NCBI RefSeq assembly: GCF_000688295.1
Contig: NZ_JHZF01000013.1
Span: 558,001 to 622,000 of the forward strand
Length of the DNA: 64,000 nucleotides
Direction: 5' to 3'
Source of the DNA: Pseudooceanicola nanhaiensis DSM 18065
GTDB taxonomy: Bacteria; Pseudomonadota; Alphaproteobacteria; Rhodobacterales; Rhodobacteraceae
A program made the position numbers and the translations under genes. The notes beneath the pieces were generated by a model. The model ran no database searches. It saw nothing but the letters and a program-made list of their open reading frames with translations, and was not told where the DNA came from. Below are positions 24,494 to 33,796 of this stretch, piece by piece; position 1 is the first letter of the stretch, and the number at the start of each line of letters is the position of its first letter.

Positions 24494-25818
24494 AAAGACC
24501 CTTCGGCGACTACGCCTATTCCCAAGGACCGATCGAGGGCTGCTTCTGGGCGGATGCCGTGCCGCGCGCGGCGCTCCACCGCTCCGCCGCGCAGGGCGAG
24601 ATCGACACCGATTACGCGGTGATCGGCGGCGGCTACACCGGGCTCAACGCCGCCCTGGCGCTGGCCGAGGCGGGCGAGCAGGTGGCGGTCTTCGACGCCG
24701 AATTCCCGGGCTTCGGCGCCTCGGGCCGGAACGGCGGGTTCTGCTGCCTCGGAGGCACGCGGGCCGCGGACGAGACGCTGGAGCGCCGCTTCGGCGCCGG
24801 CGCGGCCGCGGAGGTCCGGCAGGCCGAGCTCGCATCGGTCGAACATGTCGCCGGGCTGATCGACCGCCTCGGGCTCGACGTGGACCGCCATTCCGAGGGC
24901 GAGACGATCCTCGCCCATTCCGAGGCGAAGATGGCCGCGCTCCGCCGCGAAAGGGCGGAATACGACGCCGCCTACGGCGTGAGCTCCACGCTGGTCGAGA
25001 AGGCCGACCTGCGCGCCCATGGGCTGAACGGCACTTTCCACGGCGCGCTCACCGTGCCCGTGGGCTTCGCGCTGCATCCGCGGAAATACCTCGCCGGGCT
25101 GGCCGCCGCGGCGCAGGCCGCCGGTGCGCGGATCCATGGCGGCAGCCCGGTGACGGGCATCGAGCGCAAGAGCTACGGCTACCGGCTTGCCACCCCCGCC
25201 GCGCGGATCCGGGCCAAGCGGGTGATCGTGGCGACCAACGGCTATGGGTCGGAGGAGGTGCCGGGCTGGATGCGCGCGCGCTTCCTGCCGGCGCAAAGTT
25301 CCGTCATCGCGACCCGGCCGATGACCGATGCGGAGCTCGAGGCGCAGGGCTGGACCGCGCTTCAGATGGCCTACGAGGACCGGCGGCTGCTGCACTACTT
25401 CCACCTGACGCCGGACAAGCGGATGGTCTTCGGCCAGCGCGGCGGGCTGATCTGCACGCCGGCGAACGAGAAGCGCATAAGGGCCCGGGTCCGGCGGGAT
25501 TTCGACCGTCTCTTCCCCGAATGGACGCATGTCGAGACGCCGCATTACTGGTCCGGCATGGTCTGCCTGACGGCGAGCCTCACCCCCTTCTGCGGCGAGG
25601 TGCCCGAGCTGCCGGGCGTCTTCGCCGCCTTCGGCTATCACGGCAACGGCGTGGCCATGGGCTCCTATTGCGGACGCATGGTCGGCGACCTGGCCCGCGG
25701 GGCCGAGGCGCCCGTGCCGCGGGCCTTCGCGAAGCCGCCGATGCGCTTCCCGCTGGGGCCGGCGCGGCGCTTCTGGCTGGGGGCGGAATACACCTGGGCG
25801 CGGGTCACGAATGCCTGA
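24490..25818 (+). CDS. FAD-dependent amine oxidase, PuuB-like
   Basis: This 442-residue flavoprotein belongs to the DAO (D-amino acid oxidase-like) family. The dinucleotide-binding VIGGGYTGLNAALALAEAG is at 44-62 and the FAD-contact GFGASGRNGGF near 71-81; the C-terminal GYHGNGVAMGSYCGRM closes the FAD site. The N terminus (YAYSQGPIEGCFWADAV) resembles gamma-glutamylputrescine oxidase PuuB. It is coupled to potI by ATGA, so imported putrescine or its gamma-glutamyl derivative is a likely substrate. PuuA, PuuC and PuuD are not in the window, so direct amine oxidation is also possible. Confidence 0.86.
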   Translation: MKRPFGDYAYSQGPIEGCFWADAVPRAALHRSAAQGEIDTDYAVIGGGYTGLNAALALAEAGEQVAVFDAEFPGFGASGRNGGFCCLGGTRAADETLERRFGAGAAAEVRQAELASVEHVAGLIDRLGLDVDRHSEGETILAHSEAKMAALRRERAEYDAAYGVSSTLVEKADLRAHGLNGTFHGALTVPVGFALHPRKYLAGLAAAAQAAGARIHGGSPVTGIERKSYGYRLATPAARIRAKRVIVATNGYGSEEVPGWMRARFLPAQSSVIATRPMTDAELEAQGWTALQMAYEDRRLLHYFHLTPDKRMVFGQRGGLICTPANEKRIRARVRRDFDRLFPEWTHVETPHYWSGMVCLTASLTPFCGEVPELPGVFAAFGYHGNGVAMGSYCGRMVGDLARGAEAPVPRAFAKPPMRFPLGPARRFWLGAEYTWARVTNA

Positions 25819-25860
25819 CGCCGCTGGACGGCGCCCCGGCCGCGGCATAGCTTCGCCCGC

Positions 25861-26787
25861 ATGACCACCGCGCTTCTCACCCACCCCGACTGCCTCAATC
25901 ACCTCACGCCCGAGGGCCATCCCGAGCGGGTCGCCCGGCTCGAGGCGCTGCTGCCCCGGCTCGAGGGCAAGGACCTGCTGCGCGTCCGCGCGCCGCTCGC
26001 CGCGGATGACGACCTGCTGCTGGCGCATCCGCAGGATCACCTCGACGCGATCAAGGCGGCGGAGCCCGAGCGGGGGATCCGCCAGCTCGACCCTGACACG
26101 TGGATGTCGCCGGGATCGCTGCAGGCCGCCCTGCGCGCCGCGGGTGGCGCGGTGCGGGCCGTGGACATGGTGCTCTCGGGCGAGGCGGACAACGCCTTCG
26201 TCGCCTGCCGCCCGCCGGGCCACCACGCCGAGACCCGCGCGCCGATGGGCTTCTGCCTGTTCGGGACCGTCGCCATCGCGGCGAAACACGCGCTGGAGCG
26301 GCACGGGCTGGAGCGGGTGGCGATCGTGGATTTCGACGTGCATCACGGCAACGGGACGCAGGACCTCGTGCAGTCCGACGGGCGCATCCTCTTCGTCTCG
26401 ACCCACCAGATGCCGCTCTATCCCGGAACGGGCGCGCCGTCCGAGACCGGGCCCGCGGGGACCGTGCTCAACATTGCGCTGGACGAGGGGACCACCGGAG
26501 AGGTCTACCGGCGCATCCTGACCGACACGATCCTGCCGCGGCTGAGGGCGTTCCGGCCAGAGCTGCTGATCCTGTCGGCCGGGTTCGACGCGCATGCGAA
26601 CGACCCGCTGGCGGGACTCTCGCTGGAGACCGCGGATTTCGCCTTCGTGACGGAGGAGCTCTGCCGGATGGCGGCGGAGGTCTGCGAGGGCCGCGTCGTC
26701 TCCTGCCTGGAGGGCGGCTACGACCTCGACGCGCTGGCGGAGAGCGGGGAGGCGCATGTCGATGCGCTGATCGCGGCGGCGCGGTAG
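25861..26787 (+). CDS. Histone deacetylase-like amidohydrolase (acetylpolyamine deacetylase type)
   Basis: This 308-residue zinc enzyme has the class II HDAC-like layout: RPPGHHAE (117-124, the active-site His pair), IVDFDVHHGNGTQD (155-168, with zinc ligands Asp159 and His161), LSAGFDAHANDPL with the third zinc ligand near 244, and the GGYDLDAL motif with the catalytic Tyr. Bacterial members remove acetyl groups from polyamines or small amides. It lies 42 bases after the oxidase in a putrescine import operon, so acetylpolyamine deacetylation before catabolism is the best guess. Two hairpins follow and probably end the operon. Confidence 0.88.
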   Translation: MTTALLTHPDCLNHLTPEGHPERVARLEALLPRLEGKDLLRVRAPLAADDDLLLAHPQDHLDAIKAAEPERGIRQLDPDTWMSPGSLQAALRAAGGAVRAVDMVLSGEADNAFVACRPPGHHAETRAPMGFCLFGTVAIAAKHALERHGLERVAIVDFDVHHGNGTQDLVQSDGRILFVSTHQMPLYPGTGAPSETGPAGTVLNIALDEGTTGEVYRRILTDTILPRLRAFRPELLILSAGFDAHANDPLAGLSLETADFAFVTEELCRMAAEVCEGRVVSCLEGGYDLDALAESGEAHVDALIAAAR

Positions 26788-26820
26788 GGACGTCCGAGCC
26801 TCCCTCACCGCCCATGCGCC

Positions 26821-26879
26821 GATCTGCCCCTGGCAGATCGGATCGCGCCTGGACCCGCCCCCCAGGCCGGGCGCGATCC
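26821..26879 (+). terminator. Paired hairpins ending the putrescine operon
   Basis: An 8-bp perfect hairpin (26821-26828 with 26832-26839) is followed directly by a long one with a 10-bp outer stem (26840-26849 with 26870-26879) and a nested CCTGG/CCAGG pair. No T tract follows. The position 33 bases after the deacetylase stop suggests termination. Confidence 0.5.
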
Positions 26880-27036
26880 GGTCGCGCCGCCGACACCGTC
26901 ATCCTCGGGCTCGACCCGGGGATCTCCACCGCGATCGTCCTCCGGTCAGGCCGGATGCCCGCCGGTCCCCGCTTCCCCTTTGCACCTGCCCGTGGCCGCG
27001 GATAAGGTGCCGCCACCTGAAAGAGCGGAGGCGTGA

Positions 27037-27282
27037 ATGTCCGACCAGCAGCCCGTGGACCAGATGAGTTTCGAGGACGCGATGAAGGAGCTCGAGGGCG
27101 TCGTCTCGCAGCTCGAACGCGGCGATGTGCCGCTCGACCAGTCCATCGCGCTCTATGAACGCGGCGCCAGGCTGAAGGCCCGGTGCGAGCAGAAGCTCAA
27201 GGAGGCCGAGGAGAAGGTCGCCGCGATCACGCTCGACGCGCAGGGTCAGCCCACGGGCACGACTCCTGTCGACCCGCAGTGA
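27037..27282 (+). CDS. xseB: Exodeoxyribonuclease VII small subunit
   Basis: This 81-residue protein is the small subunit of exonuclease VII, which degrades single-stranded DNA together with XseA. The core MSFEDAMKELEGVVSQLERG, then PLDQSIALYERGARLKARCEQKLKEAEEKV, is the full family signature, forming a helical hairpin. GGAGG precedes the ATG. It leads a run xseB-ispA-dxs, a common order in bacteria. XseA is not in the window. Confidence 0.96.
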   Translation: MSDQQPVDQMSFEDAMKELEGVVSQLERGDVPLDQSIALYERGARLKARCEQKLKEAEEKVAAITLDAQGQPTGTTPVDPQ

Positions 27283-27292
27283 CTTGCGCCCC

Positions 27293-28156
27293 GTGAGTTT
27301 CGACGCCGCCCTCGCGGCCGCGGCCGAGGCGGTCGGCCGCGGGCTGGACAGCCTTCTCGCGGACATGCCCGGAGAGGTCGGCGCCGCGATGCGCCATGCC
27401 GCGGGCGGCGGCAAGCGCCTGCGCGCCTTCCTGGTGCTGGAAAGCGCCCGGCTGCACGGCGTCGATCCGGCGCAGGCGCTCTGGCCCGCCATGGCGATCG
27501 AGGCGATGCACGCCTATTCGCTGGTCCATGACGACCTGCCCGCGATGGACGACGACGACCTGCGCCGGGGCCTGCCCACGGTGCATGTGAAATGGGACGA
27601 GGCGACGGCGATCCTTGCGGGCGACGCGCTCCAGTCGCTGGCCTTCGAATGCGCGGCGCATCCGGAGCTCGCCCCGGCGACGCGGGCCGACCTTGCCCTG
27701 ACGCTGGCCCAGGCCGCGGGCGCCCGGGGCATGGTGCTGGGCCAGGCGATGGACATCGCGGCCGAAACCGCCGAGACCCCGCTCACGATCGACCAGATCA
27801 CCGCCCTGCAGGCGGGCAAGACCGGCGCGCTCTTCGAATGGTCCGCGATGGCCGGTCCCCGGATGGCGGGCGCGGATCCGGACCCGCTCCGGCGTTACGC
27901 GCAGGCCTTCGGCCTTGCCTTCCAGATCGCGGACGACATCTTGGACGTGGAGGGCGACGAGGCCCGCGCGGGCAAGCGGCTCAAGAAGGACGGCGCCGCC
28001 GGCAAGGCGACCTTCGTGTCGCTGCTCGGGCTGGAACCGGCCCGGGCGCGGGCGGCGGAGCTGGCCGAGGCGGCTTGTGACGCGCTCTCTCCCTACGGCG
28101 CGGGGGCCGGGAACTTGCAGGACGCGGCCCGCTTCGCTATCTCGCGCCGAAGCTGA
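27293..28156 (+). CDS. ispA: Farnesyl/geranyl diphosphate synthase
   Basis: This enzyme of about 287 residues condenses isopentenyl diphosphate with allylic diphosphates to make C10-C15 prenyl chains. The first Asp-rich motif, [14 protein letters not shown] (about 80-93), has the short-chain bacterial spacing and the second is DDILD near 218-222. [10 protein letters not shown] binds the isopentenyl substrate. The start is uncertain: GTG at 27293 gives [10 protein letters not shown]; a TTG at 27284, 1 base after the xseB stop, would add three residues. The gene is closely coupled to xseB and followed by dxs. Confidence 0.92.
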   Translation: MSFDAALAAAAEAVGRGLDSLLADMPGEVGAAMRHAAGGGKRLRAFLVLESARLHGVDPAQALWPAMAIEAMHAYSLVHDDLPAMDDDDLRRGLPTVHVKWDEATAILAGDALQSLAFECAAHPELAPATRADLALTLAQAAGARGMVLGQAMDIAAETAETPLTIDQITALQAGKTGALFEWSAMAGPRMAGADPDPLRRYAQAFGLAFQIADDILDVEGDEARAGKRLKKDGAAGKATFVSLLGLEPARARAAELAEAACDALSPYGAGAGNLQDAARFAISRRS

Positions 28157-28178
28157 ACGCCAGCCCGGAGGGGCAGCC

Positions 28179-30107
28179 ATGACGATGAAACCCGAGACCC
28201 CGCTGCTGGACCGCATCCGGTCGCCGCAGGACATGAAGCGGCTGAGCGACGCGGAGCTGCGCCGCCTTGCCGACGAATTGCGGGCCGAGACGATCGCGGC
28301 CGTGTCCGAGACGGGCGGCCACCTGGGCGCCGGCCTGGGCGTGGTCGAGCTGACGGTCGCGCTGCATGCGATCTTCGACACGCCGCGGGACAAGCTGATC
28401 TGGGACGTCTCGCACCAGGCCTATCCGCACAAGATCCTCACCGGCCGGCGCGACCGGATGAAGACCCTCCGCCAGGAGGGCGGGCTCTCGGGCTTCACCA
28501 AGCGCAGCGAAAGCCCCTATGACCCGTTCGGCGCGGCGCACAGCTCGACCTCGATCTCGGCGGCGCTCGGCTTTGCCGTGGCACGGGACCTCGGCGGCAC
28601 CACGCCCGAAGGGGTGGGCGACGCCATCGCGGTGATCGGCGACGGCGCGATGAGCGCGGGCATGGCCTTCGAGGCGATGAACAACGCGGGCGCATTGGGC
28701 AAGCGGCTGATCGTGATCCTCAACGACAACGAGATGTCCATCGCGCCGCCCGTGGGGGCGTTCTCGTCCTACCTCTCGCGGCTCTACGCGGGCGCGCCGT
28801 TCCAGGAGTTCAAGGCGGCGGCCAAGGGGGCGGTCTCGCTCCTGCCCGGCCCGTTCCAGGAGGGCGCCAAGCGCGCCAAGGAGCTGCTGAAATCGGTGGC
28901 CGTCGGCGGCACGCTGTTCGAGGAGCTGGGGTTCTCCTACGTCGGGCCGCTGGACGGGCACGACATGGAGCAGCTTCTGCCGGTGCTGCGCACGGTGAAG
29001 GCGCGGGCGACCGGGCCGATGCTGATCCACGTGATCACCAAGAAGGGCAAGGGCTTCGCCCCCGCCGAGCGCGCCCGGGACGGCGGCCATGCGACCGGCA
29101 AGTTCGACCCCGCGACCGGCGAGCAGAAGAAGGCGGCATCGAATGCGCCGTCCTACACCAACGTCTTCGGCGAGACCCTCGTGAAGCTCGCCGAATCCGA
29201 CAGCCGGATCTGCGCGGTGACCGCGGCGATGCCGGACGGGACGGGGCTGAAGCTCTTCGACGGGCGCTTCCCCTCGCGCTGCTTCGATGTCGGCATCGCC
29301 GAGCAGCACGCGGTGACCTTCGCCGCGGGGCTGGCCGCCGGCGGGATGCGGCCCTTCTGCGCGATCTATTCGACCTTCCTGCAGCGCGGCTATGACCAGG
29401 TGGTGCACGACGTCGCGATCCAGCGTCTGCCGGTGCGCTTCGCCATCGACCGGGCGGGACTCGTCGGCGCCGACGGGGCGACCCATGCCGGCAGTTTCGA
29501 CACCGCCTTCCTGGCCAACCTGCCCGGCTTCGTCGTCATGGCGGCGGCGGACGAGGCGGAGCTGAAGCACATGGTCGCCACCGCGGCGGCGCATGACGAC
29601 GGGCCGATCGCCTTCCGCTACCCGCGGGGCGAGGGCGTCGGCGTGCCGCTGCCCGAGGACGGCACGCCGCTCGAGATCGGCAAGGGCCGGATGATCCAGG
29701 AGGGCAAGGGCGTCGCGATCCTGTCCTTCGGCACCCGCTTGGCGGAGGTCGAGAAGGCCTGCGAGGCGCTCGGCGCCCGGGGCATCACGCCGAGCGTGGC
29801 GGATGCGCGCTTTGCCAAGCCGCTGGACCGGGACCTGATCCTGAAGCTCGCGGCAGGGCACGACGCCCTGATCACCATCGAGGAGGGGGCCGTCGGCGGC
29901 TTCGGGTCCCATGTCGCCCAGTTGCTGGCCGACGAGGGGGTCTTCGATCACGGGCTGAAGTTCCGCTCCATGGTGCTGCCGGACGTGTTCATCGACCAGG
30001 CCTCGCCGGAGGCGATGTACCGGGTGGCAAAGCTCGGCGCGGAGGATATCGAGGCGAAGGTGCTGGACGTTCTCGGCGTGACCCGTCTGGCCGAGCGGAA
30101 AGCCTGA
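28179..30107 (+). CDS. dxs: 1-Deoxy-D-xylulose-5-phosphate synthase
   Basis: This 642-residue thiamine diphosphate enzyme joins pyruvate and glyceraldehyde 3-phosphate in the first step of the MEP isoprenoid pathway. Visible parts are the N-terminal [20 protein letters not shown], the ThDP/Mg motif [18 protein letters not shown], the catalytic Glu region [17 protein letters not shown] and [18 protein letters not shown] in the pyrimidine domain. GGAGGGG precedes the ATG by 5 bases. Length and motif order are standard. It completes the xseB-ispA-dxs operon, linking IPP production to prenyl chain synthesis. Confidence 0.97.
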   Translation: MTMKPETPLLDRIRSPQDMKRLSDAELRRLADELRAETIAAVSETGGHLGAGLGVVELTVALHAIFDTPRDKLIWDVSHQAYPHKILTGRRDRMKTLRQEGGLSGFTKRSESPYDPFGAAHSSTSISAALGFAVARDLGGTTPEGVGDAIAVIGDGAMSAGMAFEAMNNAGALGKRLIVILNDNEMSIAPPVGAFSSYLSRLYAGAPFQEFKAAAKGAVSLLPGPFQEGAKRAKELLKSVAVGGTLFEELGFSYVGPLDGHDMEQLLPVLRTVKARATGPMLIHVITKKGKGFAPAERARDGGHATGKFDPATGEQKKAASNAPSYTNVFGETLVKLAESDSRICAVTAAMPDGTGLKLFDGRFPSRCFDVGIAEQHAVTFAAGLAAGGMRPFCAIYSTFLQRGYDQVVHDVAIQRLPVRFAIDRAGLVGADGATHAGSFDTAFLANLPGFVVMAAADEAELKHMVATAAAHDDGPIAFRYPRGEGVGVPLPEDGTPLEIGKGRMIQEGKGVAILSFGTRLAEVEKACEALGARGITPSVADARFAKPLDRDLILKLAAGHDALITIEEGAVGGFGSHVAQLLADEGVFDHGLKFRSMVLPDVFIDQASPEAMYRVAKLGAEDIEAKVLDVLGVTRLAERKA

Positions 30108-30170
30108 CGGCCAGGGGCGCGGGGCAGGCCGCGCTCCGGCTTCGTGCGCCGCAGGCGGCCCGGCACACGC

Positions 30171-30818
30171 TCAGGTCGCCGCGGTCACCAGCCACCACAG
30201 CATCGCCGCGGCCAGCCCCGTCCAGCCATAGCCGATCAGCGTGAACATCCCGTCCCGCGCCATCAGGCCGATGGCGAAGAAGGTGATGCCGGTGGCGAAC
30301 ACCGATGTCACCATCGGCAGGATCTCGAGGAACGGCAGCAAGGCGCAGATCGCCGCGATCACGACAAGGGTCAGGATATTGGCCCCCCGGCTCACCAGAA
30401 GGGCCATCCGCCGCTGCGTGCGCCCGTCGATCCACGCCGCCGGCCGCCGCAGCCACGCGGTCGCGCGGGCGAGCCGTTCGGAGCGGATGCAGCGCGCCTT
30501 GAGCCAGCGGGGCAGCCAGACATGGGGACGGCCCATGAGCTTCTGCGTCACCACAAGCAGCATGAAGAGCGCGCCGATCGTCGGCACCCCGGGGATCCCC
30601 GACAGCGGCGAGACGAGGATCATCGCCGGGATCAGGATCAGCGGCGAGAAGGACCTCACCCCGATCTCCCGCAGCACGTCCCCGACCGACACGTCGCCGC
30701 CGCGTGCCGCATCGTCGAGCGCGTCGAGGATGTCGACGAGGCCGCGGAGCGGGCGGCCGCCGATCGTCTGCGGCAGGCGCTCGGCGAGGGGCGGCGGGGG
30801 GATCAGGGCGTGGCTCAT
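30171..30818 (-). CDS. ExoD-family membrane protein
   Basis: This 215-residue protein matches the exopolysaccharide-synthesis ExoD family: LREIGVRSFSPLILIPAMILVSPLSGIPGVPTIGAL near 50-85, then LPRWLKARCI and a C-terminal block of three to four membrane helices. ExoD was first seen in Sinorhizobium as needed for exopolysaccharide and alkaline tolerance; its molecular role is unknown. It is convergent with dxs and stands alone, followed on the minus strand by no close partner. Confidence 0.85.
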   Translation of the reverse strand: MSHALIPPPPLAERLPQTIGGRPLRGLVDILDALDDAARGGDVSVGDVLREIGVRSFSPLILIPAMILVSPLSGIPGVPTIGALFMLLVVTQKLMGRPHVWLPRWLKARCIRSERLARATAWLRRPAAWIDGRTQRRMALLVSRGANILTLVVIAAICALLPFLEILPMVTSVFATGITFFAIGLMARDGMFTLIGYGWTGLAAAMLWWLVTAAT

Positions 30819-30861
30819 TCGCCTTAACGCCGATGGGTCGGAAAGGTTGCCGGGGCGCGGA

Positions 30862-31728
30862 TCAATCCGGCGCGTCCTCTTCCGCCGCGTCCAGCAGCGC
30901 GGCGAGCCCCTCGCGATAGGTGGGATGGAACAGCCTCACCCCCAGCTCGTCCTTGATCCGGTCGTTCCGCACGCGCTTGCTCTCGGCATAGAAGCTGCGG
31001 GCCATGGGCGTCATCTCGGCCTCGGCGAAATCCTCCTCGGGCGGGAGGGGGAGGCTCAGGAGCTGCGCGGCATGGGCGATGACGTCCTGCGGCGGGGCCG
31101 GGTCGTCGTCGCAGAGATTGTAGACCGCGCCCGGGTTCGGGCGGCGGATCGAGGCCTCGAGCACCTGCGCGATGTCCTCGACGTGGATGCGAGAGAACAC
31201 CTGTCCGGGTTTCACGATCCGGCGGGCCTTGCCGGAGCGGACCTTCGAGAACGGCCCGCGGCCGGGGCCGTAGATCCCGGCGAGGCGGAAGATGTGCAGC
31301 GGCAGGCCGGGGATCGCCTGCCATTCGGCCTCGGCCGCGACGCGCCACCTGCCGCGGCGGGTGGAGGGGGTGAGCGGGGTCGCCTCGTCGACCCAGCCGC
31401 CGGCGTGATCGCCGTAGACGCCGGTGGTCGAGAGATAGCCCGCCCAGTCGAGCGCCCCGGCCCGGGCGGAGATGGCGTCGCCCAGTTCGCGCAGCATCGG
31501 ATCGCCCGCCTCGTCCGGCCCGGCCGAGACCAGAAGATGCGTCGCCTCGCCGAGCGCGGCGGACAGGTCCTCGCCCGGAAAGACATGCGGGATCACGCCT
31601 TCGGCCTTCAGGGCCTCGGCCTTTTCGGCCGAGCGGGTCGTTGCGTGGATCCGCCAGCCCTGCGGAACCAGGCGGCGGGCGAGGGCGCGGGCGGAATAGC
31701 CGTGGCCGAGGGAAAGCAGTGTCGTCAT
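30862..31728 (-). CDS. NAD(P)-dependent epimerase/reductase-like protein
   Basis: This 288-residue protein is an atypical short-chain dehydrogenase/epimerase of YeeZ type. The nucleotide-binding loop is shifted to the very N terminus (TLLSLGHGYSARALARRL), and LSTTGVYGDHAGGWVDEATPL and RLAGIYGPGRGPFSKVRSGK are family landmarks, as is FSRIHVEDIAQVLEASI. The exact substrate of this family is not known. I chose ATG 31728; the open frame above it belongs to the opposite-strand amn gene. It is divergent from amn. Confidence 0.85.
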   Translation of the reverse strand: MTTLLSLGHGYSARALARRLVPQGWRIHATTRSAEKAEALKAEGVIPHVFPGEDLSAALGEATHLLVSAGPDEAGDPMLRELGDAISARAGALDWAGYLSTTGVYGDHAGGWVDEATPLTPSTRRGRWRVAAEAEWQAIPGLPLHIFRLAGIYGPGRGPFSKVRSGKARRIVKPGQVFSRIHVEDIAQVLEASIRRPNPGAVYNLCDDDPAPPQDVIAHAAQLLSLPLPPEEDFAEAEMTPMARSFYAESKRVRNDRIKDELGVRLFHPTYREGLAALLDAAEEDAPD

Positions 31729-31824
31729 CCCCCTGCAATGCGACGCGCAGAGGATTCCCGCAAGGGGTCGGGCCTTGCCGCGGCGCCGGATCCCGTGGAT
31801 ACAGGGAAAAAGAAGGAGAAGAAA

Positions 31825-33294
31825 ATGGAGCAGGACGTCCGCACCCCGCCGATCGCCCCGCCGCAGGAATTCACCGATCCCGCCGCCGCCGTGGACAGGC
31901 TGATCGCGCTCTACGAGGAAGCCACCGCCTTCCTGCAGGACGAATTCCGCAAGACCCTCTCTAAAGGCCCCGACGGCCGTCGCGTCCGCGCCTATTATCC
32001 CGAGATCCGGATCACCACGACCTCCTACGGGCACATCGACAGCCGGCTGTCCTTCGGCCATGTGCCCGACCCCGGGACCTATGCCGCGACGATCACCCGG
32101 CCGCGGCTGTTTGCCAATTACCTGCGCCAGCAGCTGGGCCTTCTGCTCGGCAACCACGGGGTGCCGGTCACGGTCGGCGTCTCGAACACGCCGATGCCGC
32201 TGCATTTCGCCGTCGCATCGGATGCCGAGGTCTCGATCCCGCAGGAGGGCGCGGCGAATTTCCCGCTGCGCGATGTCTTCGACGTGCCGGATCTGACGAC
32301 GACCAACGACGACATCGTCAACGGCACCCATGTCACCCCGCCGGGCGAGCCGATGCCGCTGGCGCCCTTCACCGCGCAGCGGGTCGACTACTCGCTCGCG
32401 CGGCTCGCGCATTACACCGCGACGGATCCCGAGCACTTCCAGAACCACGTCCTGTTCACCAACTACCAGTTCTACGTCTCCGAGTTCGAGAGCTTCGCGC
32501 GCCGGATGCTCGCCGACCCGGACAGCGGCTACACCAGCTTCGTGACCACCGGGAACGCCGAGATCACCGGCCCGCTCGGCGATCTCCCGACGCCTTCGAA
32601 GATGCCGCAGATGCCGACCTATCACCTCAAGCGCGACAATTCGGCCGGGGTCACGCTGGTCAACATCGGCGTGGGGCCATCGAACGCGAAGACGGCGACG
32701 GACCACATCGCGGTGCTCCGCCCGCACGCATGGATCATGGTCGGCCATTGCGCGGGGCTGCGGAACACGCAGAGCCTTGGCGATTTCGTGCTGGCCCACG
32801 CCTACCTGCGCGAGGACAAGGTGCTGGACGACGACCTGCCGGTCTGGGTCCCGATCCCGGCGCTGGCCGAGATCCAGGTGGCGCTGGAACAGGCGGTCGC
32901 CGACGTGACCGAGCTGGAGGGCTACGACCTCAAGCGGATCATGCGGACGGGCACCGTCGCCACGCTCGACAATCGCAACTGGGAGTTGCGCGATCAGCAG
33001 GGCCCGGTCCAGCGGCTCAGCCAGTCCCGGGCCGTGGCGCTCGACATGGAGAGCGCGACGATCGCCGCCAACGGCTTCCGCTTCCGGGTGCCCTACGGCA
33101 CGCTGCTCTGCATCAGCGACAAACCGCTGCACGGAGAGCTGAAGCTGCCCGGCATGGCCAGCGACTTCTACAAGACGCAGGTTTCCAGGCACCTGATGAT
33201 CGGGATCCGGGCGATGGAAACCTTGCGCGACATGCCGCTGGAACGTATCCACAGCCGGAAATTGCGGGCGTTCGACGAAACCGCCTTCCTCTGA
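31825..33294 (+). CDS. amn: AMP nucleosidase
   Basis: This 489-residue enzyme splits AMP into adenine and ribose 5-phosphate. The N-terminal AMP-nucleosidase domain (about 20-180) includes RAYYPEIRITTTSYGHIDSRLSFGHV; the C-terminal nucleoside-phosphorylase-fold domain (about 220-480) includes NIGVGPSNAKTATDHIAVL and VALDMESATIAANGFRF with the catalytic acid region. AAGGAG lies 6 bases before the ATG. It provides purine salvage and control of the AMP pool. It is monocistronic, divergent from the epimerase-like gene and followed by the HU gene. Confidence 0.95.
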   Translation: MEQDVRTPPIAPPQEFTDPAAAVDRLIALYEEATAFLQDEFRKTLSKGPDGRRVRAYYPEIRITTTSYGHIDSRLSFGHVPDPGTYAATITRPRLFANYLRQQLGLLLGNHGVPVTVGVSNTPMPLHFAVASDAEVSIPQEGAANFPLRDVFDVPDLTTTNDDIVNGTHVTPPGEPMPLAPFTAQRVDYSLARLAHYTATDPEHFQNHVLFTNYQFYVSEFESFARRMLADPDSGYTSFVTTGNAEITGPLGDLPTPSKMPQMPTYHLKRDNSAGVTLVNIGVGPSNAKTATDHIAVLRPHAWIMVGHCAGLRNTQSLGDFVLAHAYLREDKVLDDDLPVWVPIPALAEIQVALEQAVADVTELEGYDLKRIMRTGTVATLDNRNWELRDQQGPVQRLSQSRAVALDMESATIAANGFRFRVPYGTLLCISDKPLHGELKLPGMASDFYKTQVSRHLMIGIRAMETLRDMPLERIHSRKLRAFDETAFL

Positions 33295-33359
33295 CCAAGG
33301 GTCACCCGTGACACCTGTGCCAGACTCGGCGGATTTCCCTTGTTTTGTTGCACTAATTG

Positions 33360-33388
33360 TTGTGTTGATCCCCAATATCCGGTTAACT
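33360..33388 (+). promoter_or_regulatory. Candidate promoter for the HU gene
   Basis: TTGTGT (33360-33365) and TTAACT (33383-33388) are separated by 17 bases in an unusually AT-rich stretch 46 bases before the HU start. HU genes are strongly expressed, and this is the most promoter-like pair in the gap. Confidence 0.4.
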
Positions 33389-33433
33389 CCGGAAATCGTG
33401 GCCCAAGACATCGGGCAGTAAAGGAGACCAGAA

Positions 33434-33721
33434 ATGGCAAAACCGTTGACCAAGACCCAATTGGTGGCCGCACTGGCCGAAGAAATGGGCCAGGACAAGA
33501 AAGCCGCATCGGCGGCCCTGGACGCGATCACCAACGTGATCACCAAGGAAGTGTCCGCGGGCGGCGCGGTGACCCTGCCGGGCGTCGGCAAGATCTACTG
33601 CCGTGAGCGCCCCGAGCGGATGGTCCGCAACCCCGCCACCGGCGACCAGTTCAAGAAAGAAGCCGACAAGGTGGTCAAGATGACCATCGCGAAGGCTCTG
33701 AAGGACAGCGTGAACGGCTGA
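33434..33721 (+). CDS. hup: HU-family DNA-binding protein
   Basis: This 95-residue nucleoid protein has the full HU fold: helical dimer part PLTKTQLVAALAEEMGQDKKAASAALDAITNVI (4-36), the beta arm VTLPGVGKIYCRERPERMVRNPATGDQF (46-73) and the C-terminal helix. HU bends and compacts DNA as a dimer. The arm contains RMVRNPATG instead of the common RxGRNPxTG. GGAG precedes the ATG, and a strong terminator follows within 25 bases, so it is a single-gene transcript. Confidence 0.95.
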   Translation: MAKPLTKTQLVAALAEEMGQDKKAASAALDAITNVITKEVSAGGAVTLPGVGKIYCRERPERMVRNPATGDQFKKEADKVVKMTIAKALKDSVNG

Positions 33722-33745
33722 TCCCGGCTGATGCCGATCGAGGGG

Positions 33746-33774
33746 GCCGCCCGGTTGGGCGGCTCTTTTCTTTT
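33746..33774 (+). terminator. Intrinsic terminator after the HU gene
   Basis: A 7-bp GC stem (33746-33752 with 33757-33763) with a GGTT loop is followed by TCTTTTCTTTT. This is the most classical Rho-independent terminator in the window. Confidence 0.9.
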
Positions 33775-33796
33775 GCGATGACAGAGGCTTGGCGGT

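Noticed and set aside
24106-26808. A 900-codon open frame on the minus strand across the oxidase and deacetylase genes, and similar very long frames at 30862-33591, 3155-5326 and 37466-40207
   Set aside because: They run antisense to or through clear genes, are rich in Arg, Gly, His and Pro, and have no domains. High GC removes stop codons from shadow frames in this genome.
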